NCBI RefSeq assembly: GCF_018263905.1
Contig: NZ_JAAFZU010000055.1
Span: 261,673-325,672 of the forward strand
Source: Loktanella sp. SALINAS62
GTDB taxonomy: Bacteria; Pseudomonadota; Alphaproteobacteria; Rhodobacterales; Rhodobacteraceae
DNA: 64,000 nt
Reading direction: 5' to 3'
The notes beneath the pieces are model-generated. The model was not told the DNA's origin. It saw nothing but the letters and a program-made list of their open reading frames with translations, and searched no databases. The translations under genes and the position numbers were made by a program. Shown here piece after piece: positions 39,141 to 48,394 of the stretch (positions are counted from its first letter, which is position 1; each line of letters opens with the position of its first letter).

Positions 39141-41690
39141 ATGAAAGACAGCGCGCCGCAGACCGTCCACCTGGCGGATTACACAGCCCCCGGTTGGCTG
39201 GTGGACAGCGTTCATCTGACGTTCCATCTGTCGCCGGATGCGACACGTGTCATCTCTCGCATCGCCTTTCGTCCTAATCCCGACGGCGCGCAGGACCAGT
39301 TTTTCCTGCATGGCGAACAGCTTGAACTGGTATCGGCCCAGATCGATGGACAGCCGGTTGCGCCTGATGTGACCACGCGGGGGCTGACCTGTGATGTGCC
39401 CGACGGACCGTTCATCTGGCAAGCAGAGGTCATCATCGCCCCCGCCGACAATACCGCGTTGGAGGGGCTTTATATGTCCGGCGGCATGTATTGCACCCAA
39501 TGCGAGGCCGAAGGTTTCCGCAAGATCACCTATTACCCTGACCGCCCCGATGTGATGGGCGTTTTCACGGTGCGCATCGAAAGCGATATGCCGTTGCTGT
39601 TGTCGAACGGCAATCCGGTGGCATCCGGTGACGGATGGGCCGAATGGCACGATCCCTGGCCAAAACCCGCCTATCTGTTCGCGCTGGTTGCGGGCGATCT
39701 GGTGGCGCACAGCGATCGTTTCACCACGATGGAAAACCGCGATGTCGCGCTGAACATCTGGGTCCGGCCCGGCGATCTGGACAAATGCGCCTTTGGCATG
39801 ACGGCGCTGAAGGACTCGATGATCTGGGATGAACGCACCCACGGTCGCGCCTACGATCTGGACATTTTCAACATCGTTGCCGTCGACGATTTCAACATGG
39901 GGGCGATGGAAAACAAGGGTTTGAACATCTTCAACTCCAGCTGTGTGCTGGCGAAACCCGAAACCTCGACCGATGCGGATTTCGAACGGATCGAAGCGAT
40001 CATCGCGCATGAATATTTTCACAACTGGACCGGCAACCGGATTACCTGCCGCGACTGGTTCCAACTGTGCCTGAAAGAAGGTCTGACCGTGTTCCGCGAC
40101 CAGACCTTCACCGGTGATCTGCGCGGCCACGCGGTCAAACGAATCGATGATGCGCTGATGCTGCGCGCCCGCCAATTCAGAGAGGACGCAGGCCCCCTCG
40201 CCCATCCCGTGCGTCCCGCAAGCTTTGTCGAGATCAACAATTTCTATACCGCGACGGTTTATGAAAAAGGCGCGGAATTGGTCGGCATGTTGAAACGTCT
40301 GGTGGGCGACGATCACTACCGCCAGTCGCTTGACCTGTATTTCGACCGCCACGACGGACAGGCCGCCACCATCGAAGACTGGCTTGCCTGTTTTGCGGAT
40401 GTGACGGGCCGCGATCTGTCGCAATTCGCGCTATGGTATGCGCAGGCCGGCACGCCGCAAATCGGCGTCAGCGATCATTTCGCGGACGGCACGTATACGT
40501 TGACCCTGACACAGCACACACCCGCGACACCCGGCCAGCCTGACAAACAACCGCTGCATATTCCGGTGGCGGTCGGTCTGCTGGCCCCCGATGGATCGCA
40601 GATTGTGCCGACCCAGATGCTGGAACTGACACAGGCCAGCCAGACGTTCACGTTCGACGGGCTGGCGGAAAAGCCCGTGCCATCGATCCTGCGGGATTTC
40701 TCGGCCCCCGTCATTCTGGACCGCGACCAGACCACGGCAGAGCGTGCGTTTCTGCTGACCTACGACACCGATCCATTCAACCGCTGGGAAGCAGGGCGCA
40801 CGCTGGCATTGGACGCATTGCTGAACCGTGTCATGACCGGGGCGGACCCCGATGCCGCCTATCTGGACGGGCTACGCGCGACGCTGCTGGACGACACCCT
40901 GCACCCCGCCTTTCGGGCCCGTGTGCTGACCCTGCCCAGCGAACAGGACGTGTCCGACGCCATGGTGCGGCGCAAGGGCGACCCTGACCCGATGCAGATC
41001 TATATCGGCAGGCGTGAGATACGGCAGGCGATTGCCGCCCATCTGCACGACGTGCTGGCGCCGGTCCACGACAGGATGCAGGTTCCCGGCCCCTACGATC
41101 CACGGGCCGATGATGCGGGCAAACGCACGCTGGGCAATGTCCTACTGGGCTATCTGACCCTGATCGACGGGGGCAGACGTGCGCAGGCGCAATATGCGGA
41201 CGCCGACAACATGACCCAGCAGATCGCCGCATTGGCTTGTCTGCTGGATATCGGACAGGGTCAGGACGCGCTGGCCGCGTTCCGTGCGCAATGGCAGGCG
41301 GATCGTCTGGTGATGGACAAATGGTTCGGTCTGCAAATTCGGCAATCGCATCCGGACGACACCGTCGCCTTGACCGAACGACTGACGCAGGACCCCGCCT
41401 TTGACTGGAAAAACCCGAATCGGTTCCGCAGCGTATTTGGCAGCCTTGCCGCAAATCCAGCGGGATTTCACCGCACCGACGGATCGGGCTACGATCTGCT
41501 GGCGGATTGGTTGATCCGGCTTGACCCGCTGAACCCGCAGACGACGGCACGGATGGTGACGGCGTTTGACAGCCTTGGACGGCAGAACCCCACGCGGCAG
41601 GCCGCGATGCGCGCCGCACTGGCCCGGATCGGTGACACTAAAGGACTGTCGCGCGACACGGCAGAGATGGTTTCCCGTATCCTAAGCTGA
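39141..41690 (+). CDS. pepN: Aminopeptidase N (M1 family)
   Basis: 849 residues, slightly shorter than E. coli PepN (870). The exopeptidase motif is GAMENKGLN, and the zinc site is HEYFHNWTGNR (His290, Glu291, His294) with a second glutamate in LKEGLTVFRDQ (about 313). The C-terminal half is helical, as in the family. It releases N-terminal residues from peptides in the cytosol; there is no signal peptide. ATG at 39141 is preferred because the conserved sequence begins there; its ribosome-binding site is weak (GGGACAAG). It is divergent from the small membrane protein gene. Confidence 0.95.
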   Translation: MKDSAPQTVHLADYTAPGWLVDSVHLTFHLSPDATRVISRIAFRPNPDGAQDQFFLHGEQLELVSAQIDGQPVAPDVTTRGLTCDVPDGPFIWQAEVIIAPADNTALEGLYMSGGMYCTQCEAEGFRKITYYPDRPDVMGVFTVRIESDMPLLLSNGNPVASGDGWAEWHDPWPKPAYLFALVAGDLVAHSDRFTTMENRDVALNIWVRPGDLDKCAFGMTALKDSMIWDERTHGRAYDLDIFNIVAVDDFNMGAMENKGLNIFNSSCVLAKPETSTDADFERIEAIIAHEYFHNWTGNRITCRDWFQLCLKEGLTVFRDQTFTGDLRGHAVKRIDDALMLRARQFREDAGPLAHPVRPASFVEINNFYTATVYEKGAELVGMLKRLVGDDHYRQSLDLYFDRHDGQAATIEDWLACFADVTGRDLSQFALWYAQAGTPQIGVSDHFADGTYTLTLTQHTPATPGQPDKQPLHIPVAVGLLAPDGSQIVPTQMLELTQASQTFTFDGLAEKPVPSILRDFSAPVILDRDQTTAERAFLLTYDTDPFNRWEAGRTLALDALLNRVMTGADPDAAYLDGLRATLLDDTLHPAFRARVLTLPSEQDVSDAMVRRKGDPDPMQIYIGRREIRQAIAAHLHDVLAPVHDRMQVPGPYDPRADDAGKRTLGNVLLGYLTLIDGGRRAQAQYADADNMTQQIAALACLLDIGQGQDALAAFRAQWQADRLVMDKWFGLQIRQSHPDDTVALTERLTQDPAFDWKNPNRFRSVFGSLAANPAGFHRTDGSGYDLLADWLIRLDPLNPQTTARMVTAFDSLGRQNPTRQAAMRAALARIGDTKGLSRDTAEMVSRILS

Positions 41691-41765
41691 CAGCTATTGG
41701 ACGCGCGCCCGATTTCCACTAGATCACATCTTAATGAGAGGTCGCGTCAGATCGGGGACCGCAGC

Positions 41766-42650
41766 ATGACTGTGATGAAAGACCGGATAACCCCGCTGAT
41801 CGAAGAGCGCGCGCCGTGGATGTATCGGCGGCTGCCGGGGATGCGGTTCGTGCGCGGGCTGATGCATCTGGCGCTGGCCTACGACAAAACCGTCGCCATC
41901 GCAGAGGATTTGCAGCACGCCCCATCCCGCGAGATCATGGATCACATGGCCGATCGGCTGGCGAAACTGGTGGATGTCAGCGGGTTGTCGCATCTGCCCC
42001 GCAGCGGTCCGGCGCTGATCGTGGCCAACCATCCGACGGGAATCGCGGACGGGATCATCCTGTGGCATGTCATGGCAAAGATCAGGCCGGACATGTATTT
42101 CTTTGCCAACAGCGACATCCTGCGGGTGATGCCCCAGATGGATGACCTGATCTGTCCCGTCGAATGGCGGATGGACAGGCGGTCGCGGGAAAAGACACGC
42201 GATACAATGGCCTACGTCAGACAGGCAACGCAGGACGGTCGGCTTGGCGTGATCTTTCCATCCGGGCGTCTGGCGAAACGCCGCAAGCTAAAGCTGCATG
42301 AACGCGACTGGATGCCCTCTGCCGCGATGCTGGCGCGGAAATTCGGTCTGCCGGTGATTCCGGTCAACGTGCAGGCGCGCAATTCTGCGCTGTTCTATGT
42401 CTTTGACAAGCTGCACCCCACCTTGCGTGACGTGACGCTGTTTCACGAAACGCTGAACAAGGACCGGCAGCCCTACCGCGTGACCATCGGTCAGCCGATC
42501 GCAGCCGACAACATCCCCAAAAACAGCGAAGACGGAATCGAAATGCTGAAAAAAGCAACGCTGGCACTGGGCGGCGACGATGCCCCGGCCGTCAGTCTGG
42601 TGCGGATGACACGGCATCCATTGTCGAAATCGTGGGGCGAAGTGTCCTGA
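41766..42650 (+). CDS. Lysophospholipid/1-acylglycerol-3-phosphate acyltransferase family protein
   Basis: 294 residues. The acyltransferase motif NHPTGIADG carries the catalytic His and Asp, and the substrate-binding motif reads VIFPSGRLAKRRK. A third block, PVIPVNVQARNS, fits the family. An amphipathic N-terminal part without a clear membrane helix precedes the domain. It may acylate lysophosphatidic acid or, as in related alphaproteobacteria, another lyso-lipid. It lies 75 bp after pepN. Its last 59 bp overlap the end of the convergent lytic transglycosylase gene. Confidence 0.85.
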   Translation: MTVMKDRITPLIEERAPWMYRRLPGMRFVRGLMHLALAYDKTVAIAEDLQHAPSREIMDHMADRLAKLVDVSGLSHLPRSGPALIVANHPTGIADGIILWHVMAKIRPDMYFFANSDILRVMPQMDDLICPVEWRMDRRSREKTRDTMAYVRQATQDGRLGVIFPSGRLAKRRKLKLHERDWMPSAAMLARKFGLPVIPVNVQARNSALFYVFDKLHPTLRDVTLFHETLNKDRQPYRVTIGQPIAADNIPKNSEDGIEMLKKATLALGGDDAPAVSLVRMTRHPLSKSWGEVS

Positions 42651-43542
42651 GCGTCGGGTGCGTCTCGCTGTCTTGCGGGTTTGCGGCCACCAGTGATGCC
42701 GGACGCGCAACCGGGCGTGGGCGTTCCTTGACAACGCAATAATCCTGCTTGCGGGTCCAGGCCGACATTTCCGCGATTTTGGCGCGATTGCTCATCGGGC
42801 CCCAATCTGCGGCGACCCCGCGCCAGCGACCGTCGTGCAATGCGACGGCCCGGTCGCGGGCGACCGTCCGCCCCATGATGCGGGCGGCACACGACAGGTT
42901 TGCAATCGGGTCTTTCAGCGCGTCGCCACTGGTCGCGCGACAGCCGTAGCCACGGGCGGTCGACGGCAGGATCTGCAGCAATCCATACCATAGCCCGCCA
43001 CCGCCAACCGCGTCGGGGTTATGGGTGCTTTCGTGTTTCGTCAGCGCCGACATCATTCCAACCCAGAACGCACGGCGCAGCGTGGGGGAATTTTCCGCAT
43101 AGGCCGGGCACCACGCCGAAATATCGCGCGGGATCGTGGTATCCAGACCGTGCGTTGCAACAGCCGCCATTGTGGCCCGCGTCCACATGCGGGCGCGGTT
43201 CGATTCGCCCCAGCGCGTATCGGGAATGAAATTGGGTCGCAGCATGGGGCGCAACGGTGGCGCACCCACGACCACGTTCACGGGATAGCGCAGCATGTGC
43301 AACGGGCGCGCAGCTGGGCGCACCGATTGTAACCGGGCCAGCCGTTGCCGGGCGCGATCTGCTGCTGCGTCTTCTCTGGAAAATGGCCGGGCTTTGGTGA
43401 TGGGCGGTACCTGTGCTGTGCGCGCCGACAAGACGGCCGCGGCAACTGGCATGGCCTGCACATCCGCGTTGGACGGTGCCGCATGCGCTGCGCTAGCCAT
43501 GCTGGCCAGAACGCCGCCTAATATAAAAAGCCGTTTCAGCAT
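42592..43542 (-). CDS. Exported SLT-domain lytic transglycosylase
   Basis: About 316 residues. The signal peptide is MLKRLFILGGVLASMASAAHA, and an arginine- and proline-rich linker (about 45-105) follows. The SLT domain holds the catalytic glutamate in LTKHESTHNPDAVG and the typical GGGGLWYGLLQILPSTARGYGC. Further cysteines (GCRAT, LSCAARIM, YCVV) suggest disulfides in the periplasm. It should cleave peptidoglycan glycan strands. ATG 43542 gives a clean signal peptide; ATG 43557 would extend it by five residues, and neither has a strong ribosome-binding site. A perfect terminator lies upstream and closes the previous gene. Confidence 0.85.
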   Translation of the reverse strand: MLKRLFILGGVLASMASAAHAAPSNADVQAMPVAAAVLSARTAQVPPITKARPFSREDAAADRARQRLARLQSVRPAARPLHMLRYPVNVVVGAPPLRPMLRPNFIPDTRWGESNRARMWTRATMAAVATHGLDTTIPRDISAWCPAYAENSPTLRRAFWVGMMSALTKHESTHNPDAVGGGGLWYGLLQILPSTARGYGCRATSGDALKDPIANLSCAARIMGRTVARDRAVALHDGRWRGVAADWGPMSNRAKIAEMSAWTRKQDYCVVKERPRPVARPASLVAANPQDSETHPTLRTLRPTISTMDAVSSAPD

Positions 43543-43622
43543 GCAGGCAAGGTGCATAGACTCTGTCCGTGACACAAGAATTGAATCCGCAGATGCGTGG
43601 CGCACCGCCTAGACGCAGGCAC

Positions 43623-43647
43623 AAAGGCGCCCCGCAGGGCGCCTTTT
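43623..43647 (-). terminator. Intrinsic terminator after the DJ-1/PfpI gene
   Basis: AAAGGCGCCC pairs with GGGCGCCTTT across a 4-nt loop with TTT/AAAA on both sides, so it could act in both directions. It lies 20 bp after the stop of the minus-strand DJ-1/PfpI gene and upstream of the transglycosylase gene. Confidence 0.75.
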
Positions 43648-43666
43648 AATCGGGTTTCCGGCTATT

Positions 43667-44227
43667 TTATGCTGCGGGGCGGTCGTGTTTGCCCTCTTCG
43701 ACCTCCTCCACGATCTTGGCCACGAATGCCTTTAGATCGCCGGGATTGCGGCTTGTGATGATTCCCCGCGACGTCGCTACCTCTTGGTCAACGACGTTGG
43801 CACCTGCATTTTTCAGGTCGGTGCGGATCGATTTGAAACTGGTCATGTCGCGGCCTTCGACGACGCCGGCCTCGATCAGCAACCACGGCGCGTGGCAGAT
43901 GGCCGCGACGATCTTGCCGCTTTTTACGAAATCCTGGATCAGTTTGATCGGGGCTTCTTCGGTGCGCAGGATATCGGGGTTGATCTGACCGCCGGGCAGA
44001 ACGATCGCGTCGTAATCTTCACATTTTGCATCGGCGATTTTTAGATCGGCGTCGGCGCTGTCGCCCCAGTCGTCGCCTTCCCAGCCCTTGATGGCGTTGC
44101 CGTCCAGCGTGGCGACGTGCACAGTCGCCCCTTTGGCGCGCAGTTGGTCACGGGGAAATTCCAGTTCCGACTGCTCGAAACCGTGCGTGGCGATCATCAG
44201 GATCTTGGCGGATGCGATGTCTGTCAT
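43667..44227 (-). CDS. DJ-1/PfpI-family protein (YhbO-like glyoxalase/deglycase or chaperone)
   Basis: 186 residues. The nucleophile motif is [10 protein letters not shown] (Cys at about 105), typical of PfpI/YhbO, and the N-terminal part [25 protein letters not shown] and [14 protein letters not shown] fit the same subfamily. C-terminal [19 protein letters not shown] is also diagnostic. Members have been reported as glyoxalases, deglycases or proteases; the activity here is not decided. ATG at 44227 follows AAGGAAC. It is divergent from gatB with about 115 bp between them. Confidence 0.9.
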   Translation of the reverse strand: MTDIASAKILMIATHGFEQSELEFPRDQLRAKGATVHVATLDGNAIKGWEGDDWGDSADADLKIADAKCEDYDAIVLPGGQINPDILRTEEAPIKLIQDFVKSGKIVAAICHAPWLLIEAGVVEGRDMTSFKSIRTDLKNAGANVVDQEVATSRGIITSRNPGDLKAFVAKIVEEVEEGKHDRPAA

Positions 44228-44341
44228 GTTGCGTTCCTTATCTTGGGGTGGGCAATTTCTTCTGCCCAACAACGGGGCAACCCCGCCCCTTGTTCCAACC
44301 TGTGGGCTGGCTTAGAACGCAGCGAACGAAAGAGGTGCCCT

Positions 44342-45853
44342 ATGCTTGATCTGGATTATGCCGCCCCCGCCCCCAAGGTCATTGCGGGTGCAAAACACGA
44401 CTGGGAACTGGTCATCGGACTGGAAGTCCACGCACAGGTCGCGACCCGGGCAAAGCTGTTTTCAGGCGCGTCGACGCTGTTCGGGGCAGAACCCAATTCA
44501 AACGTGGCATTCGTGGACGCAGGCATGCCCGGCATGTTGCCCGTCATCAACGAAGGCTGCGTCGCACAGGCCGTGCGCACCGGGCTGGGCCTGAAGGCGC
44601 AGATCAACCTGTTTTCCGCATTTGACCGGAAAAACTATTTCTACCCCGATCTGCCGCAGGGCTATCAGATCAGCCAGCTTTACCATCCCATCGTGGGCGA
44701 AGGCGAAGTGCTGGTCGAACTGGGCGACGGCACCGCACGGCGCGTGCGGATCGAACGCATCCATTTGGAACAGGATGCGGGCAAATCGATCCACGACATG
44801 GACCCGAACATGAGCTTTGTGGACCTGAACCGCACCGGCGTGGCCCTGATGGAAATCGTCAGCCGCCCCGACATTCGCGGCCCCGAAGAAGCCGCCGCTT
44901 ATGTCGCAAAACTGCGTCAGATCATGCGTTATCTGGGCACCTGCGACGGCAACATGCAAAACGGCAACCTGCGCGCTGACGTCAACGTGTCGGTCTGCCG
45001 TCCGGGTGATTACGAACGCTATCAGGAAACGCAGGATTTCGCGCATCTGGGAACGCGTTGCGAAATCAAGAACATGAACTCCATGCGGTTCATCCAGATG
45101 GCGATCGAGGTTGAAGCCCGCCGCCAGATCGCCCTGATCGAAGACGGCAAGCAGGTCGTGCAGGAAACCCGTCTGTATGATGTGGACCGCAACGAAACCC
45201 GGTCGATGCGGTCAAAGGAAGAAGCACACGATTACCGCTATTTCCCCGATCCGGATCTGCTGCCGCTGGAAATCGAACAGGCTTGGGTCGATGATATCGC
45301 CGCATCGCTGCCGGAACTGCCGGACGCGAAAAAAGCCCGCTTTATCAGTGATTTTGGACTGTCCGACTATGACGCCAGCGTGCTGACAGCGGATGTCGCC
45401 AATGCCGCCTATTTCGAAGAGGTGGCACAGGGTCGCGATGGCAAGCTGGCCGCGAACTGGGTCATCAACGAATTGTTTGGCCGTTTGAAAAAGGACGGCG
45501 ACAAGGCGATTGCCGACAGCCCGATTTCCGCTGCCCGGCTGGGCCAGATCGTAGCGCTGATCAAATCGGACGTCATCAGTGGCAAGATCGCCAAGGACGT
45601 GTTCGACATCGCCTATACGCAGGACCGTGACCCCGACGAAATCGTGGAAACCGAAGGCATGAAGCAGGTGACCGATACGTCTGCCATCGAAGCTGCAGTC
45701 GACCAGATCATCGCGGACAACCCCGCACAGGTCGAAAAAGCAAAGCAGAACCCAAAGCTGGCGGGCTGGTTCGTCGGTCAGGTCATGAAAGCCACCGGCG
45801 GCAAAGCCAACCCCAAGGCCGTCAACGACATTGTCGCGCAAAAACTTGCCTGA
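44342..45853 (+). CDS. gatB: Aspartyl/glutamyl-tRNA(Asn/Gln) amidotransferase subunit B
   Basis: 503 residues. [25 protein letters not shown] starts the kinase-like domain, and [17 protein letters not shown] and [27 protein letters not shown] (in parts) are strongly conserved. The helical YqeY-like tail domain ends [11 protein letters not shown]. GatB activates mischarged Glu-tRNAGln or Asp-tRNAAsn for amidation with GatA and GatC, which are not in this window. The ATG at 44342 follows AGAGG. Confidence 0.97.
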   Translation: MLDLDYAAPAPKVIAGAKHDWELVIGLEVHAQVATRAKLFSGASTLFGAEPNSNVAFVDAGMPGMLPVINEGCVAQAVRTGLGLKAQINLFSAFDRKNYFYPDLPQGYQISQLYHPIVGEGEVLVELGDGTARRVRIERIHLEQDAGKSIHDMDPNMSFVDLNRTGVALMEIVSRPDIRGPEEAAAYVAKLRQIMRYLGTCDGNMQNGNLRADVNVSVCRPGDYERYQETQDFAHLGTRCEIKNMNSMRFIQMAIEVEARRQIALIEDGKQVVQETRLYDVDRNETRSMRSKEEAHDYRYFPDPDLLPLEIEQAWVDDIAASLPELPDAKKARFISDFGLSDYDASVLTADVANAAYFEEVAQGRDGKLAANWVINELFGRLKKDGDKAIADSPISAARLGQIVALIKSDVISGKIAKDVFDIAYTQDRDPDEIVETEGMKQVTDTSAIEAAVDQIIADNPAQVEKAKQNPKLAGWFVGQVMKATGGKANPKAVNDIVAQKLA

Positions 45854-45872
45854 TCTGCCAAAAGGACCACCG

Positions 45873-46259
45873 ATGGACCGTTCAGAATATCTGGTCGTGC
45901 CCGCCCCCCGGCGCGGCCTGAAAGACAAATCCGTCAAAGGGATCGAAGCGCGTTTTGCCGCCGCAATGCAGGCTGTGCTGAACCATCACGCCGCCGATGG
46001 CTGGGAATATCTGCGCACCGATACCCTGCCCTCAGAAGGGCGCGAAGGCCTGACAATGACCCGCGTGACCGTGTTTCAAAATATGCTGGTGTTTCGCAGG
46101 GCCATTCCGGCAGACCCAGCGGTTCCAGCCGCCCTGATCGAAGATCACAGCGACACGCCGCCTGCGCCTGAACCAACCGCGCAGGTTGAACCCGCCGTCA
46201 TTCCATCAAAAGACGGCGATGCCGCGACAGCGCCGAAACCGACGCCAGATCAGCCCTAG
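45873..46259 (+). CDS. DUF4177 domain protein
   Basis: 128 residues. The N-terminal ~75 residues form a small alpha/beta domain (YLVVPAPRRGLKDKS; MQAVLNHHAADGWEYLRTDTLPSE; LVFRR) of the DUF4177 type. The remainder is a low-complexity Pro/Ala/Glu tail. ATG follows an AAAGGA site 19 nt after gatB, so the two are probably cotranscribed. Function unknown. Its stop shares four bases (CTAG) with the convergent bolA stop. Confidence 0.8.
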   Translation: MDRSEYLVVPAPRRGLKDKSVKGIEARFAAAMQAVLNHHAADGWEYLRTDTLPSEGREGLTMTRVTVFQNMLVFRRAIPADPAVPAALIEDHSDTPPAPEPTAQVEPAVIPSKDGDAATAPKPTPDQP

Positions 46260-46510
46260 TCAAAACTGATTGCAAGCGCATGGATGCGGCCAATGATATC
46301 CGGGCCCAGCGCATCATGCACTGCACGATGTTTGGCAATCCGGGACTGGCCGTCCAGCGACGTGGCGCTTATGACGACGCGCCAATGGCTTTCGCCCGAT
46401 CCATCATCGCCCGAATGTCCCGCATGCTGGGCGCTTTCGTTGATGACCTCCAGCCGTTCCGGCGAAAGTCCGCTGGTCAATGCGGCGCGTATTTCTGCGT
46501 CAAGGGCCAT
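46256..46510 (-). CDS. BolA-family protein
   Basis: 84 residues. The core SGESHWRVVISATSLDGQSRIAKHRAVHDALG contains the BolA signature, with His41-like and C-terminal His (KHRAV) positions used for 2Fe-2S sharing with monothiol glutaredoxins. Rhodobacteria usually carry two BolA proteins, one next to a glutaredoxin gene; none is adjacent here. AGGAGA lies just before the ATG. It is divergent from the J-domain gene, an arrangement found in related genomes. Confidence 0.93.
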   Translation of the reverse strand: MALDAEIRAALTSGLSPERLEVINESAQHAGHSGDDGSGESHWRVVISATSLDGQSRIAKHRAVHDALGPDIIGRIHALAISFD

Positions 46511-46582
46511 TATTTTCTCCTATGCTCTTCACCTGCCGAGCCAATGGTTTAGAGTGCTGTCTCCGAGTCGGAAAGGGCCACC

Positions 46583-47227
46583 ATGAACAAGAAAGATCCC
46601 TTCGGTTTCGACATGTCGGTGTCGAGCAGCAAGAAGAAGAACCCCCGCGGGCGGCGGGGGATGTCGGGTGCGTCGGAAACGTCGACCCGTGTGTGCGAAC
46701 ACGAAGGCTGCGAAGAAGCGGGCAAGTATCGCGCGCCACGCGCGCCAGATTCGCTGGATGACTATTTGTGGTTCTGCAAGGAGCACATCCGCGAATACAA
46801 TTTGAAATGGAATTTCTTTGACGGCACATCAGAAGCGGAGCTGATGGCCCAGATGGACAAGGACCGGACGTGGGAACGCCCGACAAAGCCGATGAAAAAG
46901 TCGGTCGAGGAACGCGCTTGGGCGCGGCTGGGCGTTCAGGACCCGCACGAAGTGCTGGGTGAAAACGCAACCCGCAATCCGGGCCGTAACGCAGCACCCG
47001 GCGGTGCTACACGCCGCCTGCCCCCGACCGAACGCCGGGCTGTCGAAATTCTGGATGCAAAGGACAGCATGTCCAAAACAGAGATCCGCAAGTGCTACAA
47101 AGCGCTGATCAAGGTGCTGCACCCCGACATGAACGGCGGCGACCGCAGTCAGGAAGAACAGCTGTCAGAAGTCGTGTGGGCCTGGGACCAGCTGAAAACC
47201 AGCCGCAACTTCCGGGAAAAAGACTAA
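46583..47227 (+). CDS. J-domain (DnaJ-like) protein
   Basis: 214 residues. A cysteine-containing N-terminal part (VCEHEGCEEAGKYRAP, WFCKEH; a possible zinc site) is followed by a C-terminal J domain with helix II/III features and the HPD motif: KCYKALIKVLHPDMNGGDR (about 175-195). It should stimulate an Hsp70 partner, but the domain is at the C-terminus and lacks the other DnaJ parts. In alphaproteobacteria this gene typically precedes cobS and cobT; here three other transcription units lie between. AAAGGG precedes the ATG. Stop shares CTAA with the next convergent gene. Confidence 0.9.
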   Translation: MNKKDPFGFDMSVSSSKKKNPRGRRGMSGASETSTRVCEHEGCEEAGKYRAPRAPDSLDDYLWFCKEHIREYNLKWNFFDGTSEAELMAQMDKDRTWERPTKPMKKSVEERAWARLGVQDPHEVLGENATRNPGRNAAPGGATRRLPPTERRAVEILDAKDSMSKTEIRKCYKALIKVLHPDMNGGDRSQEEQLSEVVWAWDQLKTSRNFREKD

Positions 47228-47712
47228 AGCGTGATCGGCACGGGCGCGAACATCTGTTCGCGCTCGCGTCGGTGACGGCTAATCAGGATATGCGCCGCAA
47301 TCAGAACCACAATCCAGACCAGCGCTAGAACAGGATTTTCAACCAACATCATCGCAAACAGCATGGGGCCGAACATCGTCCCGTAAAGCGGCAGCATCAG
47401 TGAGCCGCCGATCAGGGCCCCCATGAAACTGACGATGACGATGCCGCAGAATGCCTTGACCAGTGCGTATCGTCCGGTCACCCCGATCCAGTGGCGCGCA
47501 CAATAAAGCCCTGCCATCGCACCAAAGACACCGCATCCGACGAACCACCATTCGGTGGTGCCGAATACCCGCATCAATGCGTGTGTCCCGGCGATATTGC
47601 TGACCAACGTATAGGCCAGAAAACCCCCAAGGGCGGACACAGCAACCCAGGCCACGATAAGACATCGCTCTCCAAAAGAGGGTCTGAAAGGGTGTAATAT
47701 CCGGTCGCGCAT
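47224..47712 (-). CDS. Four-helix membrane protein, unknown
   Basis: 162 residues with about four hydrophobic segments: 17-40 (LIVAWVAVSALGGFLAYTLV), 52-70, 84-112 (FCGIVIVSFMGALIGGSLMLPLYG) and 115-143 (LFAMMLVENPVLALVWIVVLIAAH). The termini are basic. There is no clear family motif. The ribosome-binding site is weak. It is convergent with the J-domain gene with a 4-nt stop overlap. Confidence 0.7.
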   Translation of the reverse strand: MRDRILHPFRPSFGERCLIVAWVAVSALGGFLAYTLVSNIAGTHALMRVFGTTEWWFVGCGVFGAMAGLYCARHWIGVTGRYALVKAFCGIVIVSFMGALIGGSLMLPLYGTMFGPMLFAMMLVENPVLALVWIVVLIAAHILISRHRREREQMFAPVPITL

Positions 47713-47807
47713 GCTGAAATAGAAACCTTGGTTTGCACCAGCATTACCTGCAATGCGGCAGGCGACACACCACTAAGTTATCAACACAGTGTTTCCCCAA
47801 GCGCGGA

Positions 47808-48266
47808 TCAGGCCGCGCGGAACACCAGTGACACGCCATTCAGGCAATGACGCTGGCCCGTTGGCGCGGGGCCGTCGCTGAAGATATGACCGAAATGGCT
47901 GCCACAGCGGCGGCAATGCACCTCTGTCCTGACGCTCAGCAGTTTGCGATCCGCCTTGGTCCCGATGGCATTCTGAAAGGATGCGTAAAAGCTGGGCCAG
48001 CCGGTGCCGCTGTCGTATTTCGTACTGGACGGATACACTGGCAGATCGCAGCCGCGACAATGGTAGGTGCCGGGTGCATAATTTGCATCCAGCGGGCTGG
48101 TTCCGGCGGCTTCGGTGCCTTCTTCGCGCATCACGTGGAATTCAATGTCCGACAGCATAGCCTGCCATTGGGCCCGCGTGCGCGTCACCTCGAAACTTTG
48201 GGCCATCAACGCGGCGGGTGCCACGGTTGCGGCAAGGGCGGTCGTCAAAAACATACGTCGGTGCAT
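47808..48266 (-). CDS. msrB: Exported peptide-methionine (R)-S-oxide reductase
   Basis: 152 residues. The N-terminus MHRRMFLTTALAATVAPAALMAQ is a signal peptide with a twin-arginine-like RR, cleavage likely after residue 22. Zinc ligands are Cys70 and Cys73 (YHCRGC) and Cys118 and Cys121 (VHCRRCGSHFGH); the catalytic Cys141 lies in RHCLNGVSL, and GTGWPSF is conserved. A periplasmic location is inferred from the signal, whereas most MsrB proteins are cytosolic. AGGAGGACAA precedes the ATG. It is encoded downstream of the ECF sigma/anti-sigma pair on the same strand, beyond a 14-bp hairpin. Confidence 0.92.
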   Translation of the reverse strand: MHRRMFLTTALAATVAPAALMAQSFEVTRTRAQWQAMLSDIEFHVMREEGTEAAGTSPLDANYAPGTYHCRGCDLPVYPSSTKYDSGTGWPSFYASFQNAIGTKADRKLLSVRTEVHCRRCGSHFGHIFSDGPAPTGQRHCLNGVSLVFRAA

Positions 48267-48357
48267 GGGTTTTGTCCTCCTGCGGTCGGTTCTGCAGATG
48301 TGCTAACACATCATTCGTGATCACCGAAAACCGGTGGACCAGTCGCACACAAACGTG

Positions 48358-48390
48358 AACGTCCGCATCGACAAATTCGATGCGGACGTT
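48358..48390 (-). terminator. 14-bp perfect hairpin after the anti-sigma gene
   Basis: AACGTCCGCATCGA pairs fully with TCGATGCGGACGTT over a 5-nt loop, beginning 4 bp past the anti-sigma stop. Little U-tract follows on the minus strand. It is a likely terminator or mRNA 3'-end structure; an operator function is possible because the arms form a long inverted repeat. Confidence 0.55.
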
Positions 48391-48394
48391 CGGA

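Noticed and set aside
48358-48390. 14-bp inverted repeat considered as an operator
   Set aside because: It lies directly after the anti-sigma stop codon, a position more consistent with a transcript end; the operator reading is left as a minor possibility.
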